In this document: piece by piece, positions 1-11,680 of the stretch
How the letters are laid out: every line of letters starts with the position of its first letter
Position numbering within the stretch: position 1 is the first letter of the stretch
Notes under the pieces: model-generated
Database searches by the model: none
Seen by the model: the letters and a program-made list of their open reading frames with translations, nothing else
What the model was told of the DNA's origin: nothing
Assembly: GCA_947623455.1 (NCBI GenBank)
Contig: OX392536.1
Location: 11,341,282-11,405,281 of the forward strand
DNA: 64,000 bases
Source of the DNA: Mimachlamys varia
Lineage: Eukaryota > Mollusca > Bivalvia > Pectinida > Pectinidae
Reading direction: 5' to 3'
Translations under genes and position numbers: made by a program

Positions 1-480
1 GGCGATGGTGAAAACAGAAAACAGCTACTCTCCTATAACAAATAGATTTTGGAAAACAACAGATGTCTTGTTTACATCACACAAACACCTGAATCTAGGC
101 TGACCTTCACACCTGTTTCCTTGACCTTGAATCATAACTCAGTTAATGAAAAATTCTGTAGCAACAAACACAAATAGTAGACTACCGGGTATATATATCA
201 GATATATATGTAATACAATGTCATTCCACAAAAGGCAGATCTTAAATTTATGATGTAGCAAATTATGTTCAATAGCTTGAATTCTTACATTATGTTTCTA
301 AATGTTTTTAAATTCAAAAACTCTGACTTTTCAGTAAGTCTAATGATATTGATTCTAATATTTAAAATTTTAAGCTTTTTATCTGATAGCCTCAGGGAAA
401 GGAACAGTATCAGCCTTAATTAAGATATTATACTAAATTATGGGCACAAATGTTTATATAGAAACAAGTCTAAGGTATCA
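1..480. other. AT-rich non-coding sequence
   Basis: No convincing exon, RNA gene or repeat family seen; only short TA-rich runs near position 190. Confidence 0.5.
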
Positions 481-752
481 GTTTAACAGGTGAAACATAA
501 TAAGGCTTAACTTTCAAGGTAGAAACAAAGTATGGCTTAATCTCAAAGGTAGGAACAAAGTATGGCTTAACCAACAAGGTAGGAACAAAGTATGGCTTAA
601 CCAACAAGGTAGGAACAAAGTATGGCTTAACCAACAAGGTAGGAACAAAGTATGGCTTAACCAACAAGGTAGGAACAAAGTATGGCTTAATCTTAAAGGT
701 AGGAACAAAGTATGGCTTAATCTTAAAGGTAGGAACAAAGTATGGCTTAACC
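481..752 (+). repeat. 30-bp minisatellite, left part
   Basis: Nine head-to-tail 30-bp units; consensus core AGGAACAAAGTATGGCTTAA after a variable CCAACAAGGT or TCTTAAAGGT segment. Left units are more degenerate. The same array resumes at 2290, so pearl element 1 splits it. Because 30 is divisible by 3, a minus frame stays open and encodes a repeated decapeptide; this looks like a by-product. Confidence 0.95.
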
Positions 753-2289
753 AACAAGAGGCCCAAAGGGCCTGTATTGCTCACCTGGATACAATGGTAT
801 CTAGGTTATCATGGAAAATATTTTCTTCCTTGCCCCGCCCCTCAGCCCTCTGGGTGATCAGTCCCACCATTAGTACAATTTTGAATCCTGAGCACCAAGG
901 GATGCTTCCTGCCAAATAAGGCTGATTTCCCATCAGTGAATCACTAAAACCATGATATAGCTAAATAAACCTTTTTGGCCCCGCTCCTCAGCCCCCTAGG
1001 GGGTCAGCTAGTCCCACCATTAGTAAAATTTGAATCCTGAGCACCTAGGAATGCTTCCTGCCAAATAAGGTTGATTTCCAATCAGTGGTTATTGAGAAGA
1101 AGTCGCTTAAACCACGATATAGCTAAATAACCCTTTTTGGCCCCGCCCTCTGCCCCCTAGAGGGTCAGTCCCACCATTAGTACAATTTTGAATCCTGAGC
1201 ACCTAGGGATGCTTCCTGCCAAATAAGGCTGATTTCCAATCAGTGGTTATGGAGTAGAAGTTGCTTTAACCATGATATAACTAAATAACCCTTTTTGGCC
1301 CCGCCCTTAACCCCCTAGGGGGTCAGGCCAACCATAAATACAATTTTGAATCCTGAGCACCTAAGGATGCTTCCTACCAAATAAGGCTGATTTCCAATCA
1401 GTGGTTATGGAGAAGAAGTCGCTTAAACCAATAGAGCTAAATAACCTTTTTGGCCCCGCCCCTCAGCCCCCTAGGGGGTCAGTCCCACCATTAGTACAAT
1501 TTTGAATCCTAGGCACCTAAGGATGTTTCCTGCCAAATAAGGTTGATTTCCAACCAGTGGTTATGGAGAAGTCGCTTATATCAATATAGCTAAATAATTC
1601 TTTATGGCCCCACCCCTCAGCCCCCTGGGGGGGTCAGTCCCACCATGAGTACAATTTTGAATCCTAAGCACCTAAGGATGCTTCCTGTTAAATAAGGCTG
1701 ATTTCCAATCAGTGGTTATGGAGAAGAAGTCGCTTAAACCAATATAGCTAAATAACCCTTTTTGGCCCCGCCCCTCAGCCCCCTAGGGGATCAGTCCCAC
1801 CATTAGTACAATTTTTAATCCTGGGCACCTAAGGATGCTTCCTGCCAAATAAGGTTGATTTCCAACCAGTGGTTATGGAGAAGAAGTCGCTAATATCAAT
1901 ATAGCTATATAATTCTTTATGGCCCCACCCCTCAGCCCCCTGGGGGGTCAGTCCCATCATGAGTACACTTTTGAATCCTAAGCACCTAAGGATGCTTCCT
2001 ATTAAATAAGGCTGATTTCCAATCAGTGGTTATGGAGAAGAAGTCGCTTAAACTAATATAGCTAAATAACCCTTTTTGGCCCCGCCCTCAGCCCCCTAGG
2101 GGGTCAGTCCCACCATTAGTACAATTTTGGATCCTGGGCACCTAAAGATGATTCCTGCCAAATTTGGTTGATTTCCTATCAGTGGTTATGGAGAAGAAGT
2201 CGTTTAAACAATTGTTGACGGACGACGGACGGACGACGGACGCCACGGTATAGCATAAGCTCACCTCGGTCCTTCGGACCAGGTGAGCT
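753..2289 (+). mobile_element. Pearl/Helentron-like element 1
   Basis: The head is AACAAGAGGCCCAAAGGGCC, a palindromic hairpin, followed by GCTCACCTGG. About eight tandem core units of ~155 bp follow, each opening with a GGCCCCGCCC box and CCTAGGGGGTCAG. Then comes an ACGG-rich microsatellite (2216-2245) and a 3' hairpin built on GGTCCTTCGGACC that ends CCAGGTGAGCT. The 5' GCTCACCTGG is the exact reverse complement of the 3' CCAGGTGAGC, giving subterminal inverted repeats. This matches the published architecture of bivalve pearl elements and of HINE/DINE-1-type non-autonomous Helentrons. There is no transposase or Rep/helicase frame. The family assignment rests on architecture. Confidence 0.85.
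2216..2245 (+). repeat. ACGG-type microsatellite of element 1
   Basis: GGACGACGGACGGACGACGG run between the core array and the 3' hairpin; a position-specific part of this element class. Confidence 0.8.
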
Positions 2290-2694
2290 AACAAGGTAGG
2301 AACAAAGTATGGCTTAACCAACAAAGTAGGAACAAAGTATGGCTTAACCAACAAAGTAGGAACAAAGTATGGCTTAACCAACAAGGTAGGAACAAAGTAT
2401 GGCTTAACCAACAAGGTAGGAACAAAGTATGGCTTAACCTCCCATGTAGGAACAAAGTATGGCTTAACCAACAAGGTAGGAACAAAGTATGGCTTAACCA
2501 ACAAGGTAGGAACAAAGTATGGCTTAACCAACAAGGTAGGAACAAAGTATGGCTTAACCAACAAGGTAGAAACAAAGTATGGCTTAACCAACAAGGTAGG
2601 AACAAAGTATGGCTTAACCAACAAGGTAGGAACAAAGTATGGCTTAACCAACAAGGTAGGAACAAAGTATGGCTTAACTTCCCATGTAGGAACA
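2290..2694 (+). repeat. 30-bp minisatellite, right part
   Basis: About 13.5 units of the family at 481-752, more homogeneous here. Two units carry a CCCATGTAGG variant (near 2442 and 2682), the second at the array edge. Joining TTAACC at 752 to AACAAGG at 2290 restores a perfect unit, so both parts were one array before insertion. Confidence 0.95.
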
Positions 2695-4185
2695 TGGAAT
2701 GTCTCAGGATTATGCAGAATTCTGGCCTTGAGTCCACATACACATACACACCCTCACCTACCCCCAGACGTCAGGACTACATATCGGATTCAGAAGGTTG
2801 ATGGTTTCCATTATAAAGCAAAAAAACACATTATTTATTAGTATGCAATCTAGAAAACATCAATTTCTGGGCATACAATTCTTATTACATAAAGATGACA
2901 ATACAGATTATTTTATAACAGCATTAGGTTCTGACTAAAAATGCAAAAAAATCTGTCGGTATTCAAACAGCAGCCATAAAACTCATTTGCATCAACATAA
3001 CGACTACTTTATATGAATACGTTAAAACTATGAACAGATGAGGAACATGACAATTTGATAGCTCAGAAATGAAGGGTAAAAGCAATAATTCAATAAAAAC
3101 CGACATTAAAACAACTTTATGGTAACATCTAGGGCTCCGTGGAAATTAAATACAGGGTAAAGAACCATCATCAATATTAATTAAGTGATATAAGCAATCC
3201 TTGATTTTACATCACTCCCGAGGAGTATCAGTGTATCACAGACAACAAACGTAACCTACAATTCCTTACCTACATATCTACATAAATATCCACAGCACTC
3301 ATTAAAGGTTCGCAAATAAATCTCAGTGAGAAATTTCAAGGTGAGATCAACATGTGCCCTACCCAAACCTTAAGGTGTTTATATAGGGATTGAACAGCAT
3401 TTATTCATTTTCATGTTGGTATAAATGAAAAGCAGTAATATCTATATTGCATGAAGCCTGCTTAGGCTTATTGATCAATATATGGATGTAACCAATTTGC
3501 ATTCATACCAACATGAACATTTAAATTGAGGTCAATTTCATGTGAACAATTTCGGGTCAAATTGACCTTAAAAGAGCAAAATGTCAATTCATGTCAATTT
3601 ATTTTACCTGAAATCAACCCAAAGTTGGCTCTAAATTTACCTCAAACTGAGGTGATTTGTGAGGGTAGTTTTTTTTAGGTCAATTGACCTAAATTTCAGG
3701 TCAATTTTTTGTCAAGTTAAATTGATCTGGAGACATTTTACCTGTGTAACTTTGCATCATCTTTTAAACAACATGGGCTGAACCGATAAAAGTAGCTCTT
3801 ATAATCAAATGAAGTCATTTGAGCGTTTGACGCAGAGGCATGTTTATCCTTAGTGGAGCAATGAGACTCGCATTGAACAAGATTATGTCATAAGTAATCC
3901 ACATGAATGGATGTATTCAGAGTCTAGTGTTTGTTGTGTTCAGTTGGTATATATTCTTATAGAGGAGACACAATATATATCCATACAGATATGTGTATGG
4001 GATATAGATAAAATTACAGTGGAAGGCTGACACTACCCCCCAGTTTCCAAAAGGGGACTAATAAACATCATATTAATACCACCCATCACACATCCTATCA
4101 TGATATATATAGTCCACTTAAACCTTCAAACTTGTTTTATTTCAATTTTAGTTCAATAACCAGTTTGTCTTCTGTTACATTTTAC
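2695..4185. other. Non-coding sequence with small inverted repeats
   Basis: No exon supported. An imperfect inverted repeat pairs TCATGTTGGTATAAATG (~3410) with CATTCATACCAACATGA (~3501). AGGTCA-type half sites cluster at 3530-3725, including the palindrome TAGGTCAATTGACCTA. Confidence 0.5.
3805..3910 (+). repeat. Dispersed repeat, copy 1
   Basis: Shares GTCATTTGAGCGTTTGACGC and a diverged following ~80 bp (GAGACTCGCATTGAACAAG) with 37773-37875 in the same orientation. Probably a decayed interspersed element; family unknown. Confidence 0.65.
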
Positions 4186-4288
4186 CTAGCACATTGAAGT
4201 AAACATATATAGAAATACTGGTAACAAGACTAAGAGCAAATCCTCCAGCCTGGTAGTATAGAATGTATTCCTCTGTAGACATTACTGC
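4186..4288 (-). CDS. Putative internal exon of minus-strand membrane protein gene
   Basis: On the minus strand the block starts after a TATACATGCAG acceptor and ends at CTAG/GTAAAA. It is 103 nt, open in one frame (phase 0 in, phase 1 out) and encodes a peptide beginning AVMSTEEYILYYQAGG, followed by ~20 hydrophobic residues (LSLVTSISIYVYFNVL) that fit one transmembrane helix. All three plus frames contain stops. Protein not recognised. Flanking minus-strand exons are not certain; candidates at 13550 and 24056 may belong to the same gene, but their phases do not join directly, so at least one exon is missing. Signals and reading frame are seen; the gene is inferred. Confidence 0.55.
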
Positions 4289-4299
4289 CTGCATGTATA

Positions 4300-4831
4300 T
4301 AAAAATAAGTGTCAGCAGAGCAGCCTATAAAAGTAGTAGATTTAAAGCAACATGGGGGCATCAACATCTAAAAAGATAAAACTGGAACACAAACATCCAG
4401 GCAGCATAAACATCTAAAAGATGAACTTCTAACAGAAACAATCAGAAAAGGAAGAACTATTATCAGGAACGTGTTCGGTTGTTAACACTCTGGACTGTGA
4501 CAATACAATGGAGCCTTGTTTTGGATGTTATTGTTTGCTCATCTTGGTTCAGCAATCAAAGGGAGTTAAATCTTACTCTAAAGGTCCTAACCAATATTTG
4601 TATCATAATAATTCTATTTATTGACATTCCAGAAATTTAGAGGATTAGTTCTGTCAGCATATCTCTACTTACTTCTGTGCCTTACATACTAATGGCTATA
4701 TCAGAAACTTGTTGTATTAGATATTTGTCATTTCTTATTGATACAAAAATATTTATAGAAATTGACGTATCCTGTAACATCAGAAGGAGTAGCAGGTGAA
4801 TCATTTTGATACCCTGGAATTACCTTCATAG
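4300..4831. other. Non-coding sequence
   Basis: AT-rich sequence; no repeat array or supportable exon seen before 4832. Confidence 0.4.
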
Positions 4832-4926
4832 CGGTAGATATACTACAGTGACACCCGTCTCAACCCAGCAGAAGGAGGAGCAGGGTCGGTTGGTCATACA
4901 AGACAGTGTGTCAGTGAAGACAGGGA
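4832..4926 (+). CDS. Putative internal exon, gene unknown
   Basis: A 95-nt block between a weak acceptor (ACCTTCATAG) and the donor GTAAGG at 4927. The open frame reads GRYTTVTPVSTQQKEEQGRL and onward, hydrophilic and Gln/Glu-rich, phase 2 in and phase 1 out. The minus frames carry stops or lack signals. It is only 540 bp from the minus-strand exon at 4186, so one of the two may be a chance frame. It does not phase-join the 6429 exon. Not recognised. Confidence 0.38.
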
Positions 4927-5177
4927 GTAAGGCAGAAAATAAGTTACTCAAGAGTCATAAAACATGTCAGATATTTCAACAGACATGCATGTTTAGAATC
5001 GGGCTGTTATTATTATTTCATTTATAACTTACAATTTGATATCATCAATTAAATCAAATTTAAATCATATTTCTATGATTGCTGAAGCTTCAATACATAT
5101 CTAGAAATAACTTCTTTTCATAAAAGTCAAGGGAAAAAAGAATAATATTCTAAACAGTAATTGCTGTGATTGAGATG

Positions 5178-6170
5178 ACCAGACTAGTTCCTGATCACAT
5201 AAGTGAGGGGAGATAAACCTGGAACACAGACTAGACCTAGTCCACGGGAGTAAGGGGAGATAAACCTGGAACACAGACTAGACCTCGTTCACATGAGTAA
5301 GGGGAGATAAACCTGGAACACAGACCAGACCTCGTTCATGGGAGTAAGGGGAGATAAACCTGGAACACAGACTAGACCTAGTCCACGGGAGTAAGGGGAG
5401 ATAAACCTGGAACACAGACTAGACCTTGTTCATGGGAGTAAGGAGAGATAATCCTGGAACACAGACTAGACCCTGTTCACAGGAGTAAGGGGAGATAAAC
5501 CTGGAACACAGACTAGACCTTGTTCACAGGAGTAAGGGGAGATAAACCTGGAACACAGACTAGACCTTGTTCACAGGAGTAAGGGGAGATAAACCTGGAA
5601 CACAGACTAGACCTTGTTCACAGGAGTAAGGGGAGATAAACCTGGAACACAGACTAGACCTCGTTCATGGGAGTAAGGGGAGATAAACCTGGAACACACA
5701 CTAGACCTTGTTCATGGGAGTAAGGAGAGATAATCCTGGAACACAGACTAGACCTTGTTCACAGGAGTAAGGGGAGATAAACCTGGAACACACACTAGAC
5801 CCTGTTCATGGGAGTAAGGAGAGATAATCCTGGAACACAGACTAGACCCTGTTCACAGGAGAAAGGGGAGATAAACCTGGAACACAGACTAGACCTTGTT
5901 CACATGAGTAAGGGGAGATAAACCTGGAACACAGACTAGGCATCGTTCATGGGAGTAAGGGGAGATAAACCTGGAACACAGACTAGACCTTGTTCACAGG
6001 AGTAAGGGGAGATAAACCTGGAACACAGACTAGACCTAGTCCACAGGAGTAAGGGGAGATAAACCGGGAACACAGGCTAGACCTAGTCCACAGGAGTAAG
6101 GGGAGATAAACCGGGAACACAGACTAGACCTAGTCCACAGGAGTAAGGGGAGATAAACCTGGAACACAAT
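5178..6170 (+). repeat. 47-bp minisatellite
   Basis: About 21 units of ~47 bp; core GGGGAGATAAACCTGGAACA then CAGACTAGACC and a variable TTGTTCACAGGAGTAA or AGTCCACGGGAGTAA segment. Variant blocks (AGGAGAGATAATCC, CACACTAGACC) recur in runs, which indicates local duplication of several units at a time. Confidence 0.95.
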
Positions 6171-6428
6171 ACTTTGCTAAAGATATAATGTTGAGGTTTT
6201 TTTTTTACAGTACCTAGCAATGTATACTTTAACAGGTCAGTGACACAAGTACCTATAAGTTATGTTCTTTTTATACCCATCTCCTACCAGAACTGGTCTA
6301 GGAAATTGACTACAACTCCAGAGTGTTGAATAATTTTAGACCAATTTTGGTGTAAATGGTTCTTTCTAACCAATAAGCTGAGCTATCGCCAAAAACACTC
6401 GTACTTTATTTCATCAACGTCAAGGAGT
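6171..6428 (+). promoter_or_regulatory. Possible promoter region of gene A
   Basis: Contains a CCAAT-type box in CTAACCAATAAGC about 55 bp before the candidate start codon at 6429. No TATA box identified. Assigned only because a start codon in fair context follows; weak. Confidence 0.2.
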
Positions 6429-6470
6429 ATGGAGCATGGCGGGCACTCAGCTTCATTACCTACATTTCAG
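6429..6470 (+). CDS. Candidate first coding exon of gene A
   Basis: ATG in AAGGAGTATGG context opens a 14-codon block (MEHGGHSASLPTFQ) ending at CATTTCAG/GTGAAGG, phase 0. This joins in phase to the exon at 10659 if that exon uses its AAG acceptor. The donor is preceded by a pyrimidine-rich stretch (CTTCATTACCTACATTTCAG), so the same site could instead be an acceptor/donor junction with no exon. Upstream frames are closed. The start is inferred; real evidence would be a cap-end transcript. Confidence 0.3.
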
Positions 6471-7149
6471 GTGAAGGCACTAACTTATATGATCAGTACA
6501 TTTCAATTTTGTCGCAGTTTAAGACACTGTGAAGACATGATGCTACGGTCAGCATTATGAGACCAAGTTTATTGCTTTACTTTTGGAGAAGTTAAATTTG
6601 AGTCCCCTTTTTGGCCACCAAGCCAGTATAACTCAAAAGTCTATTTTGCAAGTCAACCATGTAAGTTGACAATTTGAGCTATTCTTTATAAGCGTTAATT
6701 TTTATTGGGAAATTAATTAACCAAATCAATTAATTAAACATGAGAAAACTTAGAGAGTTAATGAGTTTGAAAATTTAATGTGAAGTTTTGTTTGACCGAC
6801 AAATATTTTGAATTGAACAAATTAAATGGGCCGTTCGAGTGTAAGACTTAGATATAATGGGGTTTTACAGTAAGTCATGGGAGTCTGCTATCAACTTCAC
6901 CAGCTTTCAGCATCTCTCAATGTTCTAGGTTTATAAGTCACAGACAAAACACAAGAAGGAAGAGCGGGAAGGGTGCCTTATAATCATTACATACCACAAG
7001 ATGTATCGTACATCATAAATACAGTGCTGACAGAAATTTCACCCAAAAGATCAATGAAAGTTGTCTCCGATTTGACAGGGTAGCTCTTTATTAAAGACTT
7101 TATGAGATTTCTATAGCCAAAGCCTATAGCTGCCCTAACCCATTACGTG
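6471..7149. other. Non-coding (putative intron)
   Basis: AT-rich sequence; no repeat family or exon supported. Confidence 0.4.
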
Positions 7150-7349
7150 ACCCAAGTAAGGCTGGAGTGTGGTCCACTATACTCTCATACTGGTCTGACA
7201 TCACAGTAACATATGATCAATGGCGATCCCTGTGTGGTTGTTGGTTGTCACCCAAGTAAGGCTGGAGTGTGGTCCACTATACTCTCATCCTAGTCTGACA
7301 TCACAGTAACATATGATCAATGGCGATCCCTGTGTGGTTGTTGGTTGTC
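7150..7349 (+). repeat. 100-bp tandem duplication
   Basis: Two head-to-tail 100-bp copies (7150-7249, 7250-7349) starting CCCAAGTAAGGCTGGAG and ending GGTTGTTGGTTGTC. They differ at about two positions (CATACTGGTC versus CATCCTAGTC), so the duplication is recent. Confidence 0.95.
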
Positions 7350-9317
7350 GGTAATCCACTAGGTCCTAAGTGTAGTTAATAGATAAGACGATTATCTACA
7401 ATTACATCATCGTAATGACAGTGGCACAGAGTCAGGCTTTTGTATCTAGATCTCCTGACATTTCTACACGTTTTACCATCTAAAATGTGTCGGCACAAAC
7501 GAACCCACTTTTTATTAATTTGATTCCATTATACCATCGTTGAGAATCAAAAATAAAAAGTTTACTTAAGCCAAGCGCGGCACAGAATTGATAAAGAATC
7601 GATAATGGCTCATCTCCATCATAATTTCTGTAAAAGCAAAAACCCTCTATATAACTGACATCAGTAACAGAATGCGAGGGTACACAGCTTAATAACTAAT
7701 GTTGTTAAGTGGTTCAGCATTTGGAACATACTCTTAGGTGAATAACAAATCACAACAGGTACAGGCCGCCTACACTATAAAACAGATATAATCACCGTTC
7801 ATTGTTGTATAGGGAGATCAAAACAGGCTCTACATATTTACTTTAAAATATTTGATCTTGCTGCACTAACAGTTGACATACTTATTAAAAGTGCAGGTTT
7901 TAATCATTTTCATGACATAATAATTTCATATATGAACAATGGCAAAGGAGGTATTGGTGGTGGCGATCGGTCCCCGAAGAAAATCAATCGCTCAGTAGGA
8001 TACAGATTACTCTATATAATTATGGCTTTATACTAATGATTGATTTGGTTTAGATCTTTAAACATCCAATTAACCTCTAATATAATTAAAATTTTGGACA
8101 AAATTGTATGTGAGACATGGTATGTTGGTGTACTTGCCTCCTTGTGATAGCACGGATCTAATGCCGAGTTAATATTGCTATCTCACTGAAACCTCATGCC
8201 AAAGGTACCAATTAATTATGCCCTGGACCACAAACACATGGTTTATGTTTAAGATTTATCAAATCTACAGCCATGCCAGAGAAATATTTCTAGGCATTGC
8301 TGTTCTCGTTATGCTCACATCATCATTTTTCTCATGTTGAAATTTTACCTCCAATTCCCATATCGGCAAACAAAACATTGACAAATAAGGTAGAACATGC
8401 ACATTGAGCAAAACGTAATTAACTCTTTGCATGCTAAATAATTAAATATCTTCCCCAAGCCCAGACAACTACATTGAAGTTATATAACAGACTTTTACAC
8501 TGCTTTTGAAATCAAGATTTAATTGTTCTCTATTTCTGTTATGTGTCAGCGTGACCAATTCCATCTCTGTGGAGGACTTCGCTATAAAATCGTCTGTGAA
8601 CCTTTTGGTGTGTGCACCCCTTATGTCTAACTGAAGAATTCACAGAAAACTTTGTCCATTTATATCAGCAGAAAATCACGTCAAAAATCGGTAAAATCTC
8701 CATCATAAAACAATAAACTTAACATTGCAAAAACAACTTTCATTTTGGTTTAAACCAGAGACAACACACAGGAATTATAGATAGTGATTGTAATTGGCAT
8801 AAAGTTAGAAGACATACGACTGATACATGATTGTAGCGACTGGTTAATACAGACACCACAAGCAGACGGCCGTTGTGTGCAGACGGAACTTACTGTCTGC
8901 AACTTGCAAAGTGTTAACAAGCTCATGAATATAGGTCCATTTGTGAAATTAAGTGTGCACAAAGTTTCAGTGATGCCCACTAGCTAGGTTATGTGGGGTA
9001 GGAGTATGTATGAGTCTGGTATCTGTTATAGTTAATTTTCTATCTATCTCCTATAAAACTTAGTGGTGCTGGGTCAGACTAGACCTTGTGGTCATTAATG
9101 AACATTTTCTTTTCAATAAAATAGACCTCACGCGATGTCTGTAATCAATTCACACTTGACCCTTGACAAGTAACTCATCACGACAAATTGGAAAATTTTA
9201 CATGCATGCAAACAGGACATCAGGTACAGAGGTGTCGCAAGACAACACTCATCACTCAAACTTTTCTGTCACAGCTGTTTTTTAGTGATCGGCACATGAA
9301 ACTGGCAGTGACCTACA
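7350..9317. other. Non-coding (putative intron)
   Basis: No array. Overlapping open frames on both strands at 8750-8987 lack splice signals and are not called. A short ATG frame in good context (ACAATGGCAAAGG, ~7939) closes after 19 codons. Confidence 0.4.
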
Positions 9318-9895
9318 ACAACACCATCACACCATGCTCCCTACCATCTCTCTAACACCACCCAACCATGACAACATTACCCAACAATAACAACACCACC
9401 CAACCATGACAGCACCAACCAACCATGACAACACCACCCAACCATGACAACACCACCCAACCATGACAACACCACCCAACCATGACAACACCACCCAACC
9501 ATACTCCCTTCATCCTCTCTCCACACCAACCAACCATGACAACACTACCCAACCATGACAAAACCATCCAACCATGACAACACCAACCAACCATACTCCC
9601 TTAATCCTCTCTCTAACACTACCCAACCATGACAACACCACCCAACCATACTCCCTTCATCCTCTCTCCACACCAACCAACCATGACAACATCACCCAAC
9701 CATGACAACACCACCCAACCATAACAAAACCATCCAACAATGACAACACTACCCAACCATACTCCCTTCATCCTCTCTCCACACCAACCAACTATGACAA
9801 CATCACCCAACCATGACAACACCACCCAACCATACTCCCTTCATCCTCTCACCAAACCAACCATACCATGACAACACCACCCAACCATTGTCCTA
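9318..9895 (+). repeat. 19-bp minisatellite with interleaved ~37-bp segment
   Basis: Basic 19-bp unit CAACACCACCCAACCATGA, interrupted at quasi-regular spacing by CATACTCCCTTCATCCTCTC plus TCCACACCAACCAAC. The mixture forms a larger repeat. Minus frames rich in Val-Gly-Trp are a by-product. Confidence 0.9.
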
Positions 9896-9899
9896 ACCG

Positions 9900-10658
9900 T
9901 CTCTCCAATACTAACCGCAAACAAAATATAAATGTACCAGATAATTGTAAGTTTGACTGAAGCATTATACGATACAACACGTCCCTCTACAATATGTAGA
10001 CTCACATTAATACTGCCCCATCCCTCATCTACAGCTATCAGATATAATACACTGTAGCTTATATTTCCTATAAATCATCTACCAAAAGAGATGATACAAA
10101 AATGTCTAACACATTAAAGGGAGACAAGCGAGGATTGATGACCAACATAATATTTCTTACTAACACCTTACCTTTATATCTCCCTAACTCAACATGCAAA
10201 GTCCAAATTAGCCACCCAGTGTGGTATATTATCACCATAATCTACTAGACACGTAAATCGTCTCACCTTTACCTCAAACACATAACTCATCTACACAAGT
10301 TATTAGACTAATTTCAGTGGGGACATAGACCTCGTACCCCATCAACAGATTGATTGCAATCAAAGTTTGATTCGTTCATTTTATTTTTTCTTAATTCCTA
10401 CTTTAAAAACTTCTCAAGCTTCTGAAGACTAATGAGTCATGTCAAATTTTTTGTTTAAAAGGATAAGACAATGCCTAATCTCTACGTGTATGATAACATC
10501 ACAAGAAAAGATTTCCGAACTAAGGACTAAAATCCGAAATCCCAAATTAAATCTTACACAACATTTTCATCACGAACCCTTTCCTTTCTATTATGTCTCA
10601 ATAAACTTGAATTATGAATTTTGATAACATTCTGATTGTTTCATTTCAAACCATTAAG
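9900..10658. other. Non-coding (putative intron)
   Basis: AT-rich; no exon supported before the gene A exon. A 61-codon + frame at 10439 lacks splice signals. Confidence 0.4.
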
Positions 10659-10802
10659 AACAAAGACTTGATAAGATATTTCAGGCATCTGCCAATCAAG
10701 TTTGCGGAGACAGCCATTGATCTATGGAGCATTCTGATTGGACACAGACACATGCTGTTAGACAAGGACCAGTGTATTACAGTGCTACCACACCTGGTCC
10801 AA
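10659..10802 (+). CDS. Gene A exon (helix-rich protein, unidentified)
   Basis: Open + block encoding NKDLIRYFRHLPIKFAETAI, then DLWSILIGHRHMLLDKDQ and CITVLPHLVQ, ending at CAA/GTCAGT. The amphipathic Leu/Ile pattern suggests paired helices (HEAT/ARM-like at most; not assigned). Two acceptors are possible: an AAG at 10658 (CCATTAAG, after TGATTGTTTCATTTC), giving phase 0 and joining the 6429 exon, or a CAG at 10684 (GATATTTCAG), giving phase 2. The exon ends in phase 0, as the exon at 16365 requires. The minus frame is open too but Cys/Trp-rich, typical of an antisense shadow. Confidence 0.6.
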
Positions 10803-11284
10803 GTCAGTGCACCCTTTTAATTGTGTATCTACAGCAGCGTTTCAAATGCTTTTTAACACTTTCAACTGATGTGTCCATATCCATCTCAACCAAAAGGTGA
10901 AGCACCCCCCCCCCCCCACCCCCAACCCCCCACATTAAGTAAGTTTATTTTCAAAAATATATAAATATTAAATATTTCCGTGGTAACTGCATCTGAATAA
11001 ATGCATTTCTAACAGTACTCTGTCTGTTTCAATGGCAAAATTTTCATAAACTTTGATGACAACAATCGTTATGTTTCCATGACAACACTCAATGTGTTTC
11101 TAGTGGCAGAATCAACATAAGTTCATTTGTAACATATTTATTGTTTCCCTTGTGATAACATTGTACGTGTAAACAACTCACATTGATCAGCTGTCTACCT
11201 CGGACTGTCCAATAAACACAGCAAAGTCAACTTACCTGAAATGAGAAAAACAGAAATATTAGAGATATAACAGAAACAAAGCAG
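10803..11284. other. Non-coding; poly-C tract
   Basis: Contains a cytosine run at 10904-10934 (14 consecutive C, then C with A interruptions) and the juxtaposed minus-strand splice site at 11235/11236. No exon called. Confidence 0.6.
11231..11260 (-). promoter_or_regulatory. Juxtaposed acceptor/donor (possible recursive splice site)
   Basis: Minus strand reads TTCTGTTTTTCTCATTTCAG directly followed by GTAAGTTGAC. This is a strong polypyrimidine tract and CAG fused to a consensus donor, with CTCTAATATT as a branch-point-like motif upstream. That is the ratchet-point pattern of recursive splicing. Alternative: a 37-nt exon (phase 1 to 2, reading KLTLLCLLDSPR) ending at a weak GTAGAC donor. Confidence 0.45.
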
Positions 11285-11600
11285 ACGGACATGTGCAACT
11301 GACAACCTAGAACCAGAGATCCTAGAGGGATCTTGGTGCCAACAAGCAATCACCATCAATTGTTCTTAAAAATTTGGATCTTTTCCCTTCAGTTTTTTCT
11401 TTCATCTATTGTATGCAAAATCCAAAATGGCTGCCTGTCAGCCATATCGTTTATCTGATCTGTTCAAAAACTTGACAATGTACAATTAGAGAGCAAGGGA
11501 AACATGCATACAAATATTGAGAAGGATCCATCCTGTACTTCTCAAGAAATAGCTATCACAAGAATTGTTTAAGGACAGACAGACGACGGACACAGACCAC
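11285..11600 (+). mobile_element. Truncated pearl-like element
   Basis: Head hairpin GATCCTAGAGGGATC followed by TTGGTGCC, one core-like segment (CCAAAATGGCTGCC, AAGGATCCATCCTG) and a GGACAGACAGACGACGGAC microsatellite. The expected 3' hairpin is absent, so the right end appears lost. Family assigned from architecture. Confidence 0.5.
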
Positions 11601-11609
11601 ATATCATGT

Positions 11610-11680
11610 CATATCAGAAATCAGTAAGGCAAATCTAGGCATCACATCAGAAATCAGTAAGGCAAATCGAGGCATCATAT
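11610..11680 (+). repeat. Short tandem duplication
   Basis: Two copies of ATCAGAAATCAGTAAGGCAA plus TCTAGGCATC or TCGAGGCATC. Confidence 0.85.

Noticed and set aside
481..2749. Minus-strand frames with a repeated decapeptide (LVKPYFVPTL) as a repeat protein
   Set aside because: The unit is 30 bp, so frames stay open automatically; the second frame (WLSHTLFLPC) is equally open, and element 1 cuts the frame.
8750..8987. Overlapping 67- and 76-codon frames on opposite strands
   Set aside because: No acceptor/donor pairs and mutually shadowing; neither shows protein-like composition strongly enough.
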